A stretch of DNA of 64,000 bases from Amycolatopsis sp. A133 (GCF_031082405.1 NZ_JAVHJU010000023.1:1-64000); one strand, 5' to 3'. Positions 7,736 to 17,076 are shown, counted from the stretch's first letter. Program-made: numbers and translations. The notes: a model not told the origin generated them from the letters alone.

Positions 7736-8856
7736 CGCCTCTCGTCCTCGCGTACGGGATCGTGTCGGCCGCCCTACTGCTGTGGCTAGCCGCCAGGCTG
7801 GCGCGGAACCCGAGGAACTTCGCCCTGCGTAGCGTGACGGCGCTCGTGGCGTGCCTGGCCTTGGCGTTCCCGTTCGGCGCTGCGGCCGACAAAGGCGCCC
7901 ATGTGGCAGGCCTGGCGCCGATGATCGCGCGGCTGATCCAGCACGGTCTTCTGCTGGTCGGCGTGTACAGCCTCGTGTGCTTCTTCCTGTTCTCGACCCG
8001 GGACCGAACTGCCGCCCGGCGACGCGCCGGTTGGTACGCAGCTCTGCTCGTGGTGGCGGAGGGCGTGCTCCTCGTCGCCGCGCTGGCGACACCGGCGTCC
8101 GCCCGGACCAACGACCAGTCGGTGCCCAGCGTGGCGGTCTTCTTCATCGCCGCCGACGTCTTCATGGCATTCGGCTTCGCGACGGCTGCAGTTTGGGCCT
8201 GGCGGTACGCGCGTGAAGCGGGCGGGCGGCTGGCCCGAGGACTGCGCATCGCGGCCGTCGGCCTGGTCGCGATCGTCTTGGCGAACTGCGTGTTCGTGCC
8301 CGCGATCGTGCTGGGGTTGATCTTCCACATCGGCGTCGCCGATCGCGGCGGGTCAACCGGGACGGTCGTGGGTGCGCTCGCCGTCACCGTCCTGCTGATG
8401 CCGGGTGTCCTACTGTTCCTGGCCGGAGTCAGCTACCCGGCCGTGATGACGAGGCTGGGTGCGGTGCGGATCTGGTGGCGCCATCGCCGCGGGTACCGGC
8501 AACTTGCGCCATTGTGGACGGTGCTGCACTCGGAGTTTCCCGATGACGCGCTGGATCGTGTGCCGGCAGCGCCGTGGCGAGACGCGCTGCGGCTGCGTGG
8601 GACGCACCGGCGGTACGACCGCCGGGTCGTCGAATGCCGCGACGGCTTGGTCCGGATCAGCCCGTACCTCGCGCGGACCGACGCTTCCGCCGATTTGCCG
8701 AGCCGTCTGCAGGAGGCACTCGCAGCGCACGCGGCCGGCGAGCCTGTTCCGACGAAGGCGGTTCCGGTCGCGCTACCGGAGGGGGACGGGCTGGAGTCGG
8801 ACGTTTGCGAGCTGGTGCAGCTGGCGCGAGGCCTGGAGTCGAGGGGAGCGGGATGA
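7732..8856 (+). CDS. MAB_1171c-like membrane protein (DUF6545-type C-terminus)
   Basis: A protein of 374 residues with about seven membrane segments in the first 245 residues, followed by a soluble region beginning LWTVLHSEFPDD and including RLRGTHRRYDRRVVECRDGL. This layout matches the family annotated as MAB_1171c putative transporters; no substrate is known. GTG start at 7732 overlaps the protease stop (GTGA), and its own stop overlaps the monooxygenase start (ATGA). The tight linkage implies equal expression. Confidence 0.75.
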   Translation: MTPLVLAYGIVSAALLLWLAARLARNPRNFALRSVTALVACLALAFPFGAAADKGAHVAGLAPMIARLIQHGLLLVGVYSLVCFFLFSTRDRTAARRRAGWYAALLVVAEGVLLVAALATPASARTNDQSVPSVAVFFIAADVFMAFGFATAAVWAWRYAREAGGRLARGLRIAAVGLVAIVLANCVFVPAIVLGLIFHIGVADRGGSTGTVVGALAVTVLLMPGVLLFLAGVSYPAVMTRLGAVRIWWRHRRGYRQLAPLWTVLHSEFPDDALDRVPAAPWRDALRLRGTHRRYDRRVVECRDGLVRISPYLARTDASADLPSRLQEALAAHAAGEPVPTKAVPVALPEGDGLESDVCELVQLARGLESRGAG

Positions 8857-10061
8857 CCAAGGCGTTGATCATCGGTGGGGGCATCGCGGGGCCGGTTGCG
8901 GCCATGGCCCTGCAGAAGGCGGGCATCGACTCCGTTGTGTACGAGGCATACCGGACAGGCGCGGACGACGTCGGCGCGTTCATGACGATCATGAACAACG
9001 GCTTCGACGCCTTGAATGCGGTCGACGCCGACAAGCCGGTGCTGCAGGCCTCCTTCCCGGCCGACCGCGCGTTGTTCTGGAGCGGCTCGGGTAAGCGACT
9101 CGGCGAAGCGCCCATCGGCGGCGGCTCGGCCGGCTCGTACGGGCCGCACACCATCAAGCGGGCTGAGCTGTACCGCGTGCTGCACGACGAGGCCGCCCGG
9201 CGCGGGATCAAGATCGAGCACGGCATGCGGCTCGACGACGTCGACAGTGGCCTCGAGAATGGGGTGGCGGCGATCTTCGAGGACGGCTCCCGCCAGGTAG
9301 GTGACCTGCTGATCGGCGCCGACGGGATCCACTCGGCCACCCGGGTGCTCATCGACCCGGAGGCGCCCGAGCCGCGGTACACCGGGACGGTCGTGTTGTG
9401 CGGCTACGCCCGGCAGGCGCCGGTCGACCCGGTGCCGGGCGTGTACCGGATGATCTACGGCAAGCGTGTCTTCTTCGCCTACACGACCGCGCCGGACGGC
9501 GAGACGTGGTGGTTCGTGAACCTGCCGCGTCCGGAGCTGTCGAAGGCGGAGCTCGCGTCGACGTCGCTCGAGGAGTGGAAGCGGCAGGCGACGGCGTTGC
9601 TTCGCCGTGACCGCTCGCCGGCGGCGGCGATCGTGGAGGCGTCGGGGCAGATCCGCGCGAGCAACGGCTACGACATCGCTTTGACGCCGAGGTGGCACGC
9701 GGGCCGGATGATCGTGATCGGCGACGCCGCCCACGCCGCGGCCCCGAACGCCGGCCACGGCGCGTCGATGGCGATGGAGGACGCTGTTGTCCTGGCCAAG
9801 TGCCTGCGGGACCTGCGAGAACCGGCGGCAGCGTTCCGGGCCTACGAACAGCAGCGCCGGGAGCGGGTCGAGCGCCTGGTGGCGACCAGCGCGAAGATGG
9901 GTGGTACGGCCACGCCGGGGCCGATCAAGCGGCTCATCCGTGACATGGCTATCTCCAAGCGGCTCAAGAGCGGCCCGCGCAACACGGCGGCGTGGCTCAC
10001 CCAGCACCACATCGACTGGCATACGCCGGTGCCGGACGGGGTCTCCCAGGCGCACGACTGA
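8853..10061 (+). CDS. FAD-dependent monooxygenase
   Basis: A protein of 402 residues of the PHBH-like group. FAD motifs: GGGIAG at residues 8-13, DGIHSATR near 155-163, and GDAAHAAAPNAGHGASMAMED near 290-310. It probably hydroxylates a small aromatic or lipid-like molecule using NAD(P)H and oxygen; no substrate can be read from sequence. Last gene of the module started by the EspR-like gene, with ATGA overlap. Such an enzyme as a fixed partner of ImmA and a membrane protein suggests a signal or redox role (inference). Confidence 0.85.
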   Translation: MTKALIIGGGIAGPVAAMALQKAGIDSVVYEAYRTGADDVGAFMTIMNNGFDALNAVDADKPVLQASFPADRALFWSGSGKRLGEAPIGGGSAGSYGPHTIKRAELYRVLHDEAARRGIKIEHGMRLDDVDSGLENGVAAIFEDGSRQVGDLLIGADGIHSATRVLIDPEAPEPRYTGTVVLCGYARQAPVDPVPGVYRMIYGKRVFFAYTTAPDGETWWFVNLPRPELSKAELASTSLEEWKRQATALLRRDRSPAAAIVEASGQIRASNGYDIALTPRWHAGRMIVIGDAAHAAAPNAGHGASMAMEDAVVLAKCLRDLREPAAAFRAYEQQRRERVERLVATSAKMGGTATPGPIKRLIRDMAISKRLKSGPRNTAAWLTQHHIDWHTPVPDGVSQAHD

Positions 10062-10078
10062 AAGGTAACCGAGTCCGG

Positions 10079-10560
10079 CTATGACGACCCGTCGCAGCTG
10101 CGCAGTCCGCCCAGCGGCCGGACCGTTCCAGCAGCACGACGTCTTCGCTGCCGATAGTCCAGCCTGCCGGCCATGTGCCGGACGGCGTACCGGTTCGTCC
10201 GTGCCCAGACACGTGTCAGCTCGGGCGGAACGATGAAGGACGCACCGGTGAAGTCAGCATGAGCGGGGAAACTGGCCTCGCCGAATCGAGACTTGTTCAC
10301 GAACTGCGCGGCACGGAATGAAGTCCGGCCGGCGGATCCGGCGGCCTCGGCGTCGAACGACCCGGCGAACCGCGCGCCGGTGAAATCGGTGAGCCGGAAA
10401 ACCTCGCCTGACGGAGGTCGGCTGGCCCGGCCACGGTGACTCCCAGGAAGGTGGGACGAAGTGTGCCCACAGGAATGAGTTCGGGACAACGAAATACTCG
10501 GTGCTCGGGTCCCCGTGCCTGTTTAGCCCCTGCGCTCGCCGCCGAACTGCGCGCTCCTGA
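10079..10560 (-). pseudogene. Pentapeptide-repeat protein remnant, frameshifted
   Basis: On the minus strand one frame reads TVAGPADLRQARF and the next frame continues with LTDFTGARFAGSFDAEAAGS, then FRAAQFVNKSRFGEASF and DFTGASF: the five-residue spacing of aromatic/leucine positions is that of pentapeptide repeats. The frames join at a GAGGTTTTCCGG run near 10400; removing two T's restores the period. The start upstream of this point is unclear. Likely a decayed gene; a sequencing error in the T-run is the alternative. Confidence 0.45.
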
Positions 10561-10686
10561 ACGGGTGGATTCCGGGGAACTCGTCATGCGTACCTGAAAG
10601 TCCGTGTCATGCGCCGTTTGCAGTGCGTGGTGCTGCGGCCTGTAGACCGGATTCATAGCAAGAACATGGATCGGTCGGAGGCCGGA

Positions 10687-11028
10687 ATGAAAAATTCGAA
10701 ATCTCTTCGCCTGACGGGTCGAATCGCTGCCACGGGGACGATCGTCATCGCCATGCTCGGTGCAGGGTTGACGTCGGCCGCGGACGCAGCTGTTCCCTCT
10801 AGCTTGGAGGGAACGTGCGGTTACCAAGGCTGGGGTGAGTACCGGCATTGCGACGGTGGAACCGGTGCCACCGTCATGCTTGACGTCCAGGACATCTGGG
10901 GCAACATCTACCACTACTGCGTCGGTCCTGGCGTGACGGACCTGCAGCCAGTGATCAGATGGCGTGTTACTGGCGCCTGGTGGAACGGTGGCGTCGGGTG
11001 TGCTCCCGGCTACTACGGGCCGGAGTGA
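10687..11028 (+). CDS. Small secreted protein, DUF6355-like
   Basis: A protein of 113 residues with a Sec signal (basic start, then ATGTIVIAMLGAGLTSAADA). The mature part has four cysteines in a CGYQGWGEYRHCDGG ... YHYCVGPGVTDL ... GVGCAPGYYG layout, which fits the DUF6355 family of small extracellular actinobacterial proteins, probably with two disulfides. GGAGG lies four bases before ATG 10687. Function unknown. Confidence 0.65.
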   Translation: MKNSKSLRLTGRIAATGTIVIAMLGAGLTSAADAAVPSSLEGTCGYQGWGEYRHCDGGTGATVMLDVQDIWGNIYHYCVGPGVTDLQPVIRWRVTGAWWNGGVGCAPGYYGPE

Positions 11029-11124
11029 AGCACACATTCGAGTGAATAGAACTGTGTTGGCTCATGTCGTCTCGCTTGCCCGGTTTGATGAACCTGATCA
11101 ACGGTTCGTCAGAGAGGTTGAACA

Positions 11125-11703
11125 ATGATGCAAAGCTGGTTCTCGGTGGCGGGACTCATTCTCGTGTCGGCGGGATTGGTGAGTTGTACGGGAGAAACCC
11201 AGAAGGAGGCACCGAGCACTCTGCCGTCCGGGGTGTCACTGCCGTCGGGTTCGAAGCCCGTCCGGCCCGAGAATGAAGCCTCCCGAGCTGCGTTGGCTGC
11301 CTACGAGCTCTACTGGCAGATCAGCGAACAGGCAGGTCGCACACCTCGCGAGAAAGACTGGCGGCCGGAGCTGGCGAAGGCGATGGCCGACCCGGCGCTG
11401 ACGGACTACGTGAACGAGGTCGCCAACCTCGCCTCCGTGCCGGCACACACTGTCGGCCGGTACCGGCGGGCACCGAAGGTGACCTCGGTGTCCCTGGGCG
11501 AGCCGCCCCGGGTCGTCGTCACCGACTGCCTCGACGCCACCGACGAGCACCTCGTGAGCGACAAGGCCGGCGAGCCCGGCCGCAACCTCGACAACCCCGA
11601 CCAGCCGCGGCGGTACGAGTTCGAAGCGCAGCTCGTCCGCTACCCGAACCCCGATCGCTGGCTGGTCCAGCAAGTCCAACCACGCTTGGAGAAGCCATGC
11701 TGA
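11125..11703 (+). CDS. Lipoprotein at the head of the pilus locus
   Basis: A protein of 192 residues with a lipoprotein signal ending LVSAGLVSC (Cys21). The mature region (AYELYWQISEQAGRTPREKD ... LVRYPNPDRWLVQQVQP) has the look of an NTF2-like or steroid-isomerase-type fold, as in many actinobacterial lipoproteins. Start at the first of two ATGs (11125); AGAGG lies upstream. The stop overlaps the next gene, so it is probably the first gene of the Tad operon. May assist pilus assembly at the membrane (inference). Confidence 0.65.
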   Translation: MMQSWFSVAGLILVSAGLVSCTGETQKEAPSTLPSGVSLPSGSKPVRPENEASRAALAAYELYWQISEQAGRTPREKDWRPELAKAMADPALTDYVNEVANLASVPAHTVGRYRRAPKVTSVSLGEPPRVVVTDCLDATDEHLVSDKAGEPGRNLDNPDQPRRYEFEAQLVRYPNPDRWLVQQVQPRLEKPC

Positions 11704-12578
11704 AAGGAACCTGCGTCCTGGCCGTTGGTCTGGTCGCCGCCTTGCCCGCGGTGGCGTACGGCCAGGCGGGCCCGGGCGGATGCCAGTCGGCGGGCACCCG
11801 CGGGATGTGCTGGGTAGAGGCCACCGACCCGGGGCGTTCGGGATCGGCCAGCTCCCCGCAGCAGGGATCGGGACCGGCCCAGCAAGCTGGTGGCCACGCA
11901 TCCGGGCGGCCGCAGTCCGCGTGCGTCGACCAGCCGTGGACACCGCCGCCCGCGGGCGATCCTCTGTGGGGTGGCCATTCGCCGTCCGAGGGCTCGTTGA
12001 GGCTGCTGATCTGCCAGGGCGGCGGAGCACTGCAGGGCTGGCCGCGGGTGGTATTCGCCCCGAATGGGCAGCCGGTCGTGGTGCCGCAGGTGTCACCGGC
12101 CGAGCTGGCCGAACAGGCCATCTCGGCGATGGGGTTGTCGGCGCCGGACATCCGGCTCGCGCCGCCGGCGGATTCCGCGCACGGTGCCACGATCGGCTTT
12201 CCGGTGTGGATGTGGACTGCCCGTCGGGAGGCCACCGTCGGGCCGATCACGCGGACCGCGAGCGCGGGTTCGATCACCGTGACTGCCACGGCGACCTTGG
12301 CCAAGATCGACTGGTCGATGGGCGACGGGGCAACCACCAGTTGCGCCGGACCCGGTACCGAGTTCACCGACGAACTGGCCGGGCAGCAGTCGCCGACCTG
12401 CGGTTACGTCTATCGCGGCCTGGTCGCTGGGGGAGTGGCTGCCATCAATGCGACCAGCCGTTGGGAGATCCGCTGGTCCGGCGGCGGGCAGAGCGCGTTC
12501 CGGACGATGGGGCTGACCTCGTCGGCGCGCCTTCCCGTCCGCGAGATTCGCACACTGAACACCCGGGGTCCGCGATGA
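11697..12578 (+). CDS. Secreted protein with PKD-like domain
   Basis: A protein of 293 residues with a signal peptide (MLKGTCVLAVGLVAALPAVA). After a Gly/Gln/Pro-rich linker comes a domain with TATLAKIDWSMGDG ... SPTCGYVYRG, the W-x-x-GDG and tyrosine-corner pattern of PKD-like beta sandwiches. Such domains mediate extracellular contacts. It overlaps the lipoprotein stop by seven bases and the SAF gene by ATGA. Probably a surface or assembly component of the pilus. Confidence 0.6.
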   Translation: MLKGTCVLAVGLVAALPAVAYGQAGPGGCQSAGTRGMCWVEATDPGRSGSASSPQQGSGPAQQAGGHASGRPQSACVDQPWTPPPAGDPLWGGHSPSEGSLRLLICQGGGALQGWPRVVFAPNGQPVVVPQVSPAELAEQAISAMGLSAPDIRLAPPADSAHGATIGFPVWMWTARREATVGPITRTASAGSITVTATATLAKIDWSMGDGATTSCAGPGTEFTDELAGQQSPTCGYVYRGLVAGGVAAINATSRWEIRWSGGGQSAFRTMGLTSSARLPVREIRTLNTRGPR

Positions 12579-13222
12579 GCACGCGGGTACAGCAGCTGCG
12601 CGGAATGCCCGACACATCGCCTGCGCCAGTTCCACTCCGGCCGCCGCGTCGTCGCCGGTCCAAGCTGCTCGTCCTGATGGGTGTAGTGCTGTCGGCGGTC
12701 TCGGCCGCGGGCATCGTCTGGATTTTCCGGGCGACGGACGACGCAGTGGCCGCGGTCGGTGTCGCTCGGCCGGTTCGCTACGGCGAGGTCATCACCGCCG
12801 AGGCGCTGCGCGAGGTCCAGGTCCGGCCGGACCCAGGCCTCCGGCCGATGCCGTGGGATCAGCGGTTCCAGATCGTCGGGCGGACGGCCCCGACGGACCT
12901 CGAGCCGGGCGAGATCGTGACGCCCGACGCGGTCGCAGGCTCGGCCACGGTGCCGGGCGCCGGGCAGCAGCTGATCGGCGTGCCAGTGAAGCCCGGCCAG
13001 CTACCCGCCGCGCCGTTGCAGCCGCGTCAGCCGATCCTTCTGGTCCCTGCCGGTGCCGACGCATGGCCGCCGGTCCGAGGCGCGGTGATCAGCGTGAGCG
13101 ATCGCGATGCGACCTCGACGCAGGTGGTGGACGTCGTCGTGCCGGAAGCGAATGGCGTGCAGCTCGCCTCGCGGGCATCGGCTGGCGGCGTCGCAATCGT
13201 CGTGCTGCCGAAGGATCGGTGA
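12575..13222 (+). CDS. CpaB/RcpC-like SAF-domain protein
   Basis: A protein of 215 residues: basic N-terminus, one membrane helix (about residues 30-50: LLVLMGVVLSAVSAAGIVWI), then a SAF domain (VARPVRYGEVITAEALREVQ ... DLEPGEIVTPDAV). CpaB/RcpC proteins act in the periplasm with the Tad apparatus. Four-base overlaps on both sides place it firmly in the operon. Confidence 0.75.
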   Translation: MSTRVQQLRGMPDTSPAPVPLRPPRRRRSKLLVLMGVVLSAVSAAGIVWIFRATDDAVAAVGVARPVRYGEVITAEALREVQVRPDPGLRPMPWDQRFQIVGRTAPTDLEPGEIVTPDAVAGSATVPGAGQQLIGVPVKPGQLPAAPLQPRQPILLVPAGADAWPPVRGAVISVSDRDATSTQVVDVVVPEANGVQLASRASAGGVAIVVLPKDR

Positions 13223-14025
13223 TCGACGTGTTGATCTCCTTCATCTCGGTGAACGGCAGCCCGGGCGTCTCGACGGCTGCGATGGCGCTGACCTGGGTCT
13301 GGCCACGCCACGCGGTGGTCGCCGAGTGCGACCCGACCGGTGGACGCGCGCTCGGCGTGTTCGACCCGGACGGCAGCCACAGCCGGACCGGAGTCTTCGA
13401 GCTGATGCTGCAGGCGCGGACCATGCCGCTGCACCGGGCGATGTCGAGCCAGCTGCTCGTCCTGCCGGACGGTACCGGCCGGCACCACCTGCTGGCCGGA
13501 GCGAGTTCTCCGCGAGAGGCCGACAGCCTGGATTGGCGCCGCTTGACCTCGCTGTTCCTGGACCTGGAGACGGTCGACGTCCTTGCCGACTGCGGCCGGT
13601 TCCGCAGCCGGGCGACGCCGACTGCGGTGCTGTCCGAAGCCGACCTCGTCGTCGTGGTCGTGCGCAACTGTCGCGGTTCGCTGCAGACCCTCGTGAAAGC
13701 CGCGGGCGTACTCCGAGAGGAGCACGGCATCTTCGACAACGAAGGGCTCGTGGTCCTGATCACCGACCCGGATTCCCGAACCCATCAGCGCTTTCCGCAC
13801 AGCGAGATCGGCAAGGAACTCGGCCTGCACGTCGTCGGCGCGCTGCCTTGGGACCCGACCTGCGCGGCGCAGTTCACCGACCTGCACCGGCCCGGCCGGA
13901 AGTTCGAGACATCGCCCCTCCTGACCCACGCTCGCCAAGCCGCCGACGAGATCGGCCGCCGCGCGATGGAGCGCATGAGCTGGCTGCGGAAGCCACCACC
14001 GGTGGTGAACGGCCATGTCCGTTGA
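13219..14025 (+). CDS. TadZ/CpaE-like ParA-fold protein with altered P-loop
   Basis: A protein of 268 residues of the MinD/ParA fold. The P-loop reads NGSPGVSTAAMA, where the canonical form is KGGxGKT, so both lysines are missing. Other landmarks: VVAECDPTGG (switch), VDVLADCGRF (Walker B-like), LVVVVVRN. TadZ/CpaE proteins position the pilus machine and some lack normal ATPase residues. GTG start at 13219 overlaps the SAF gene; it overlaps tadA by 11 bases. Confidence 0.75.
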   Translation: MIDVLISFISVNGSPGVSTAAMALTWVWPRHAVVAECDPTGGRALGVFDPDGSHSRTGVFELMLQARTMPLHRAMSSQLLVLPDGTGRHHLLAGASSPREADSLDWRRLTSLFLDLETVDVLADCGRFRSRATPTAVLSEADLVVVVVRNCRGSLQTLVKAAGVLREEHGIFDNEGLVVLITDPDSRTHQRFPHSEIGKELGLHVVGALPWDPTCAAQFTDLHRPGRKFETSPLLTHARQAADEIGRRAMERMSWLRKPPPVVNGHVR

Positions 14026-15367
14026 CGTCGCCGCGTTCGCGGACCTCGACGAGATCGTCGACCGGGTGCAGCAGCGCTTGGCGCCGCTGGTGCAGCAGAA
14101 GATCGCGTCGGGAGAACGGGATGAGCGGGCGGCCGCGGAGATCCTGCTCGACGACGTCCTCGCGACGGTGATCAAGGAGTGGGCCAGCTCCGGGCGGCCG
14201 TTCCTCGACTTCGAGCAAGAGCTGGCGATCCGGTCGGCTGTGCTGGCCGAGATGTTCGGCCTCGGCCGGCTCGAGGCCCTTCTGGTCGACGACGAGGTCG
14301 AGAACATCGACATCATCGGCAGCGACCCGGTGTGGCTGTCCTACCACGACGGCCGTGTCGGCCGGGCCCCGCGGATCGCCGCCACCGACGAAGCTGTTGT
14401 GCAGTGGCTGCAGCGGGTCGCCGCCCGGATGGGCCGCACCGAGCACACGATCAACGACGCCCGCCCGCTTCTCAACATGGAACTCCCCGGCGGGGAACGC
14501 CTGGCCGCGGCTATCGGCGTCACCGACCGCCCGCACATCTCGATCCGACGGCACCGGCTGCCGACCGCGGGCCTGGAGGCGCTGCGGCAGCGCGGCATGC
14601 TCTCGACCGCTCAGCTGGCGCTCCTGCGCGCGGCGGTCCGGGCGGAGAAGAACATCGTCATCTGCGGTCGGCAGAAGGCCGGGAAGACGACGTTGCTGCG
14701 GGCGTTGTGCTGGGAGGTTCCGCCCACCGAGCGCTTCGCAACGTTGGAGACCGAGTTCGAGCTCGGCCTGCACCGCCATCGTGACCGGTTCCCCGCGGTG
14801 GTCGCCTTCGAGGAGCGGGAGGGCAACACCGAGCGCTGGGAGAACGGTAGGCCGGTCGGTGGCGTCGACCTTCCACGGCTGGTGTGGCAGTCGCTGCGGA
14901 TGCACACCGCGCGGACGGTCGTCGGGGAGGTCCGCGGGAGCGAGATTGTCCCGATGCTCAACGCGCTCGCCGCCGGCGGTGCCGGTTCGTTGTCCACTCT
15001 GCACGCGCGCAGCGCCGCGCAGGCCATCCACCGCATGGTCCTGCTCTGCCTGGAGGCGAACGCGGCGTGGACGCCCGAGTTCGCCTACGAGGTCGTCGCC
15101 AACACCATCGACCTGATCGTCCACGTCGACCTGGTGCACGTTCCTGGCCGTCTCGATCGCCACATCGCCGAGATCGTCGCTGTCGAGCCAGGGGAGTACG
15201 GGCGACCGGCCCGCACGTTCCTCTTCGCCCCCGCGGAGGGTCGGCGTTCCGTGCCGACCGGGAACCTGCCGACCGACATCGAGGACTACGAACGTGGTGG
15301 CTTCGACCGCAGCTGGCTGACGAGCAGCGGCGACGGCGGCTGGCTGACCGATCGGAGCCGGCGATGA
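14015..15367 (+). CDS. tadA: TadA/CpaF-type secretion ATPase
   Basis: A protein of 450 residues, the energy source of Tad pilus assembly, acting as a cytoplasmic hexamer. Walker A: GRQKAGKTT (about 218-226). Walker B region: RTVVGEVRGSEI (about 300-311). The GGAGSLSTLHARSA segment is the His-box-like motif of this ATPase family. The N-terminal part (residues 1-170) contains LLVDDEVENIDIIGSDPVW, typical of TadA/VirB11-like proteins. It is followed directly by TadB and TadC. Confidence 0.9.
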   Translation: MSVDVAAFADLDEIVDRVQQRLAPLVQQKIASGERDERAAAEILLDDVLATVIKEWASSGRPFLDFEQELAIRSAVLAEMFGLGRLEALLVDDEVENIDIIGSDPVWLSYHDGRVGRAPRIAATDEAVVQWLQRVAARMGRTEHTINDARPLLNMELPGGERLAAAIGVTDRPHISIRRHRLPTAGLEALRQRGMLSTAQLALLRAAVRAEKNIVICGRQKAGKTTLLRALCWEVPPTERFATLETEFELGLHRHRDRFPAVVAFEEREGNTERWENGRPVGGVDLPRLVWQSLRMHTARTVVGEVRGSEIVPMLNALAAGGAGSLSTLHARSAAQAIHRMVLLCLEANAAWTPEFAYEVVANTIDLIVHVDLVHVPGRLDRHIAEIVAVEPGEYGRPARTFLFAPAEGRRSVPTGNLPTDIEDYERGGFDRSWLTSSGDGGWLTDRSRR

Positions 15368-16224
15368 CCGAGTTCGTCCTGACCCTGGCCGGCGCGGGTG
15401 CAGGCCTGGGCCTCACTTTGGCCGTCCTCGGCATCCACGGTCTTGAGCCGAACAACGTGCCGGCGTTCCGGCGCGGCCGACGATTCCTCGCCTGGTGGTC
15501 GGCCCGGCGACGCAGCTCAGCACGATGGACAGTGGCCTGCGGCGCGGGCGCGCTCGTCTGGCTGGTCAGCGGCTGGCCGGTCGCCGGACTCGCCATCGCC
15601 ACAGCCGGTGTCTTCCTGCCGTGGCTGTTCGGCGCCGGCAAGCTCGCCGCCGAGCGGATCGAGCGGCTGGAGGCGCTCGAGGACTGGCTGCGACGCCTCG
15701 CGGACGTCCTGCGCGCGGGCAACGCCGGCCTTGTCGGCGCGCTGCAGGGGTCGGCTCACGACGCGCCGCTCGCGATCAGTCCCGAAGTCACGACGCTGGG
15801 GCAGCGTCTGCGCAGCTGGGACGTCGCGGACGCCCTCCTCCAATTCGCCGACGACCTCGACGACCAGATTGGTGACGCCGCCGCGGCCGGCCTCTGCGTC
15901 GCCCATCGGCAGGGGACCGGCACCGCCGAGCTCTTGACCACCTTGGCCCGGCAGATCGCCGCCGACGTCGCGGCCCGCCGGGACGTCGAGGCCGAGCGGG
16001 CCCGGAGGCGGTCCGCCGCCCGGATCCTGCTCGGGCTCTGGGCCGTGATGTTCGTCGGCTTCGCCGCCTTCGGCAGCGACAGCTATACCTCGGTCTACAG
16101 CTCGGTCGGCGGACAGCTGGTGCTCGCTGGGGTGCTCGGCGTCGTCGGCGTTGCGGTGGTGTGGCTGCGTCGGCTCGGTGTCGAACCTCCGGCAGCGCGA
16201 TTCCTCCGCCGGGAGCGACCATGA
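15364..16224 (+). CDS. tadB: TadB-like inner-membrane pilus assembly protein
   Basis: A protein of 286 residues of the T2SSF type. Hydrophobic segments near residues 5-22, 58-98, 225-242 and 252-270 flank a cytoplasmic helical region with EALEDWLRRLADVLRAG and RQGTGTAELLTTLARQIAAD. TadB and TadC form the membrane platform that works with TadA. ATG 15364 overlaps the tadA stop (ATGA); the stop overlaps tadC the same way. Confidence 0.85.
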   Translation: MTEFVLTLAGAGAGLGLTLAVLGIHGLEPNNVPAFRRGRRFLAWWSARRRSSARWTVACGAGALVWLVSGWPVAGLAIATAGVFLPWLFGAGKLAAERIERLEALEDWLRRLADVLRAGNAGLVGALQGSAHDAPLAISPEVTTLGQRLRSWDVADALLQFADDLDDQIGDAAAAGLCVAHRQGTGTAELLTTLARQIAADVAARRDVEAERARRRSAARILLGLWAVMFVGFAAFGSDSYTSVYSSVGGQLVLAGVLGVVGVAVVWLRRLGVEPPAARFLRRERP

Positions 16225-17063
16225 GCACCGAAGCAGCGCTGATCACCCTGGCGATCGTGGCGGCGGTTGGCGTGACGCTGGTTGTGGCGGCCTTCGCGCC
16301 GACGCGGCCACGGCTCGCCGACGTGCTCCACGAGACGCCGCAGGGACTACGCCATGGTCTCGTCGCACGGGCGGACCGGCTGAAGCTCATCGCGAAACCC
16401 GTTGACCTCGCGCTAGTCGGCCAGTCACGGGAGTCCTTTGTGGTCCAGCGGGTCGGCTTGCTGCTCGTCGGTGCCTTGTGGATCCCGGTTCTGACCGTCG
16501 TCCTGGCGCTGGTCGGTGCTGCGCCGCCTATCGTGCTGACCGGTGCGGCGTCCGTGGGATGCGCGCTCCTGGGCTGGCAGCTGCCGGTGATCATGCTGAA
16601 CGGCAAGGTCAAGCACGCCCGGGCAGCGTTCGCCGGCGCACTCGCGGCCTACTGCCGGCTCGTCGCGCTGGGACGGCTCGGCGACCGCGGACCGGTCGAG
16701 GCCCTGCGCGCCCCAGCCACCCTCGGCTCGGGCTGGGCATTCCAGCGGATCAAGCTGGCCATCGACGAAGCCACCCTGCGCGGCCGGATGCCCTGGGACG
16801 GCTTCACCGAGCTGGCTGAGGAAACCGGCGTCCGCGAGCTAAAGGACATCGGGCACATCATCGCCGCCGCCGGCCAGGACGGCGCTGGCATCGTCGACAC
16901 CCTCCGCGCCAAGGCCGCCGCCCTGGACGAGAAGCAGCTCGCCGACCGCAAGACCGGCTCATCGGTCCGCTCGGACCGCATGGACATGCCCGTCGCCCTG
17001 CTCGGGCTGGCGTTCATCGCTTTCCTCGCGTTCCCCGGCCTCTACCTGATGCTCCACACCTGA
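16221..17063 (+). CDS. tadC: TadC-like inner-membrane pilus assembly protein
   Basis: A protein of 280 residues. Membrane segments near residues 6-26, 77-130 and 260-278; the cytoplasmic part holds FTELAEETGVRELKDIGHII and QDGAGIVDTLRAKAAALDEK, characteristic of the T2SSF domain. It pairs with TadB. Thirteen bases separate it from the pilin-like gene, which has its own AAAGGGAG ribosome site. Confidence 0.85.
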   Translation: MSTEAALITLAIVAAVGVTLVVAAFAPTRPRLADVLHETPQGLRHGLVARADRLKLIAKPVDLALVGQSRESFVVQRVGLLLVGALWIPVLTVVLALVGAAPPIVLTGAASVGCALLGWQLPVIMLNGKVKHARAAFAGALAAYCRLVALGRLGDRGPVEALRAPATLGSGWAFQRIKLAIDEATLRGRMPWDGFTELAEETGVRELKDIGHIIAAAGQDGAGIVDTLRAKAAALDEKQLADRKTGSSVRSDRMDMPVALLGLAFIAFLAFPGLYLMLHT

Positions 17064-17076
17064 AAGGGAGAAGATC

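Noticed and set aside
8433..10055. Long minus-strand frame opposite the FAD monooxygenase
   Set aside because: No protein-like pattern; the plus strand has clear FAD motifs.
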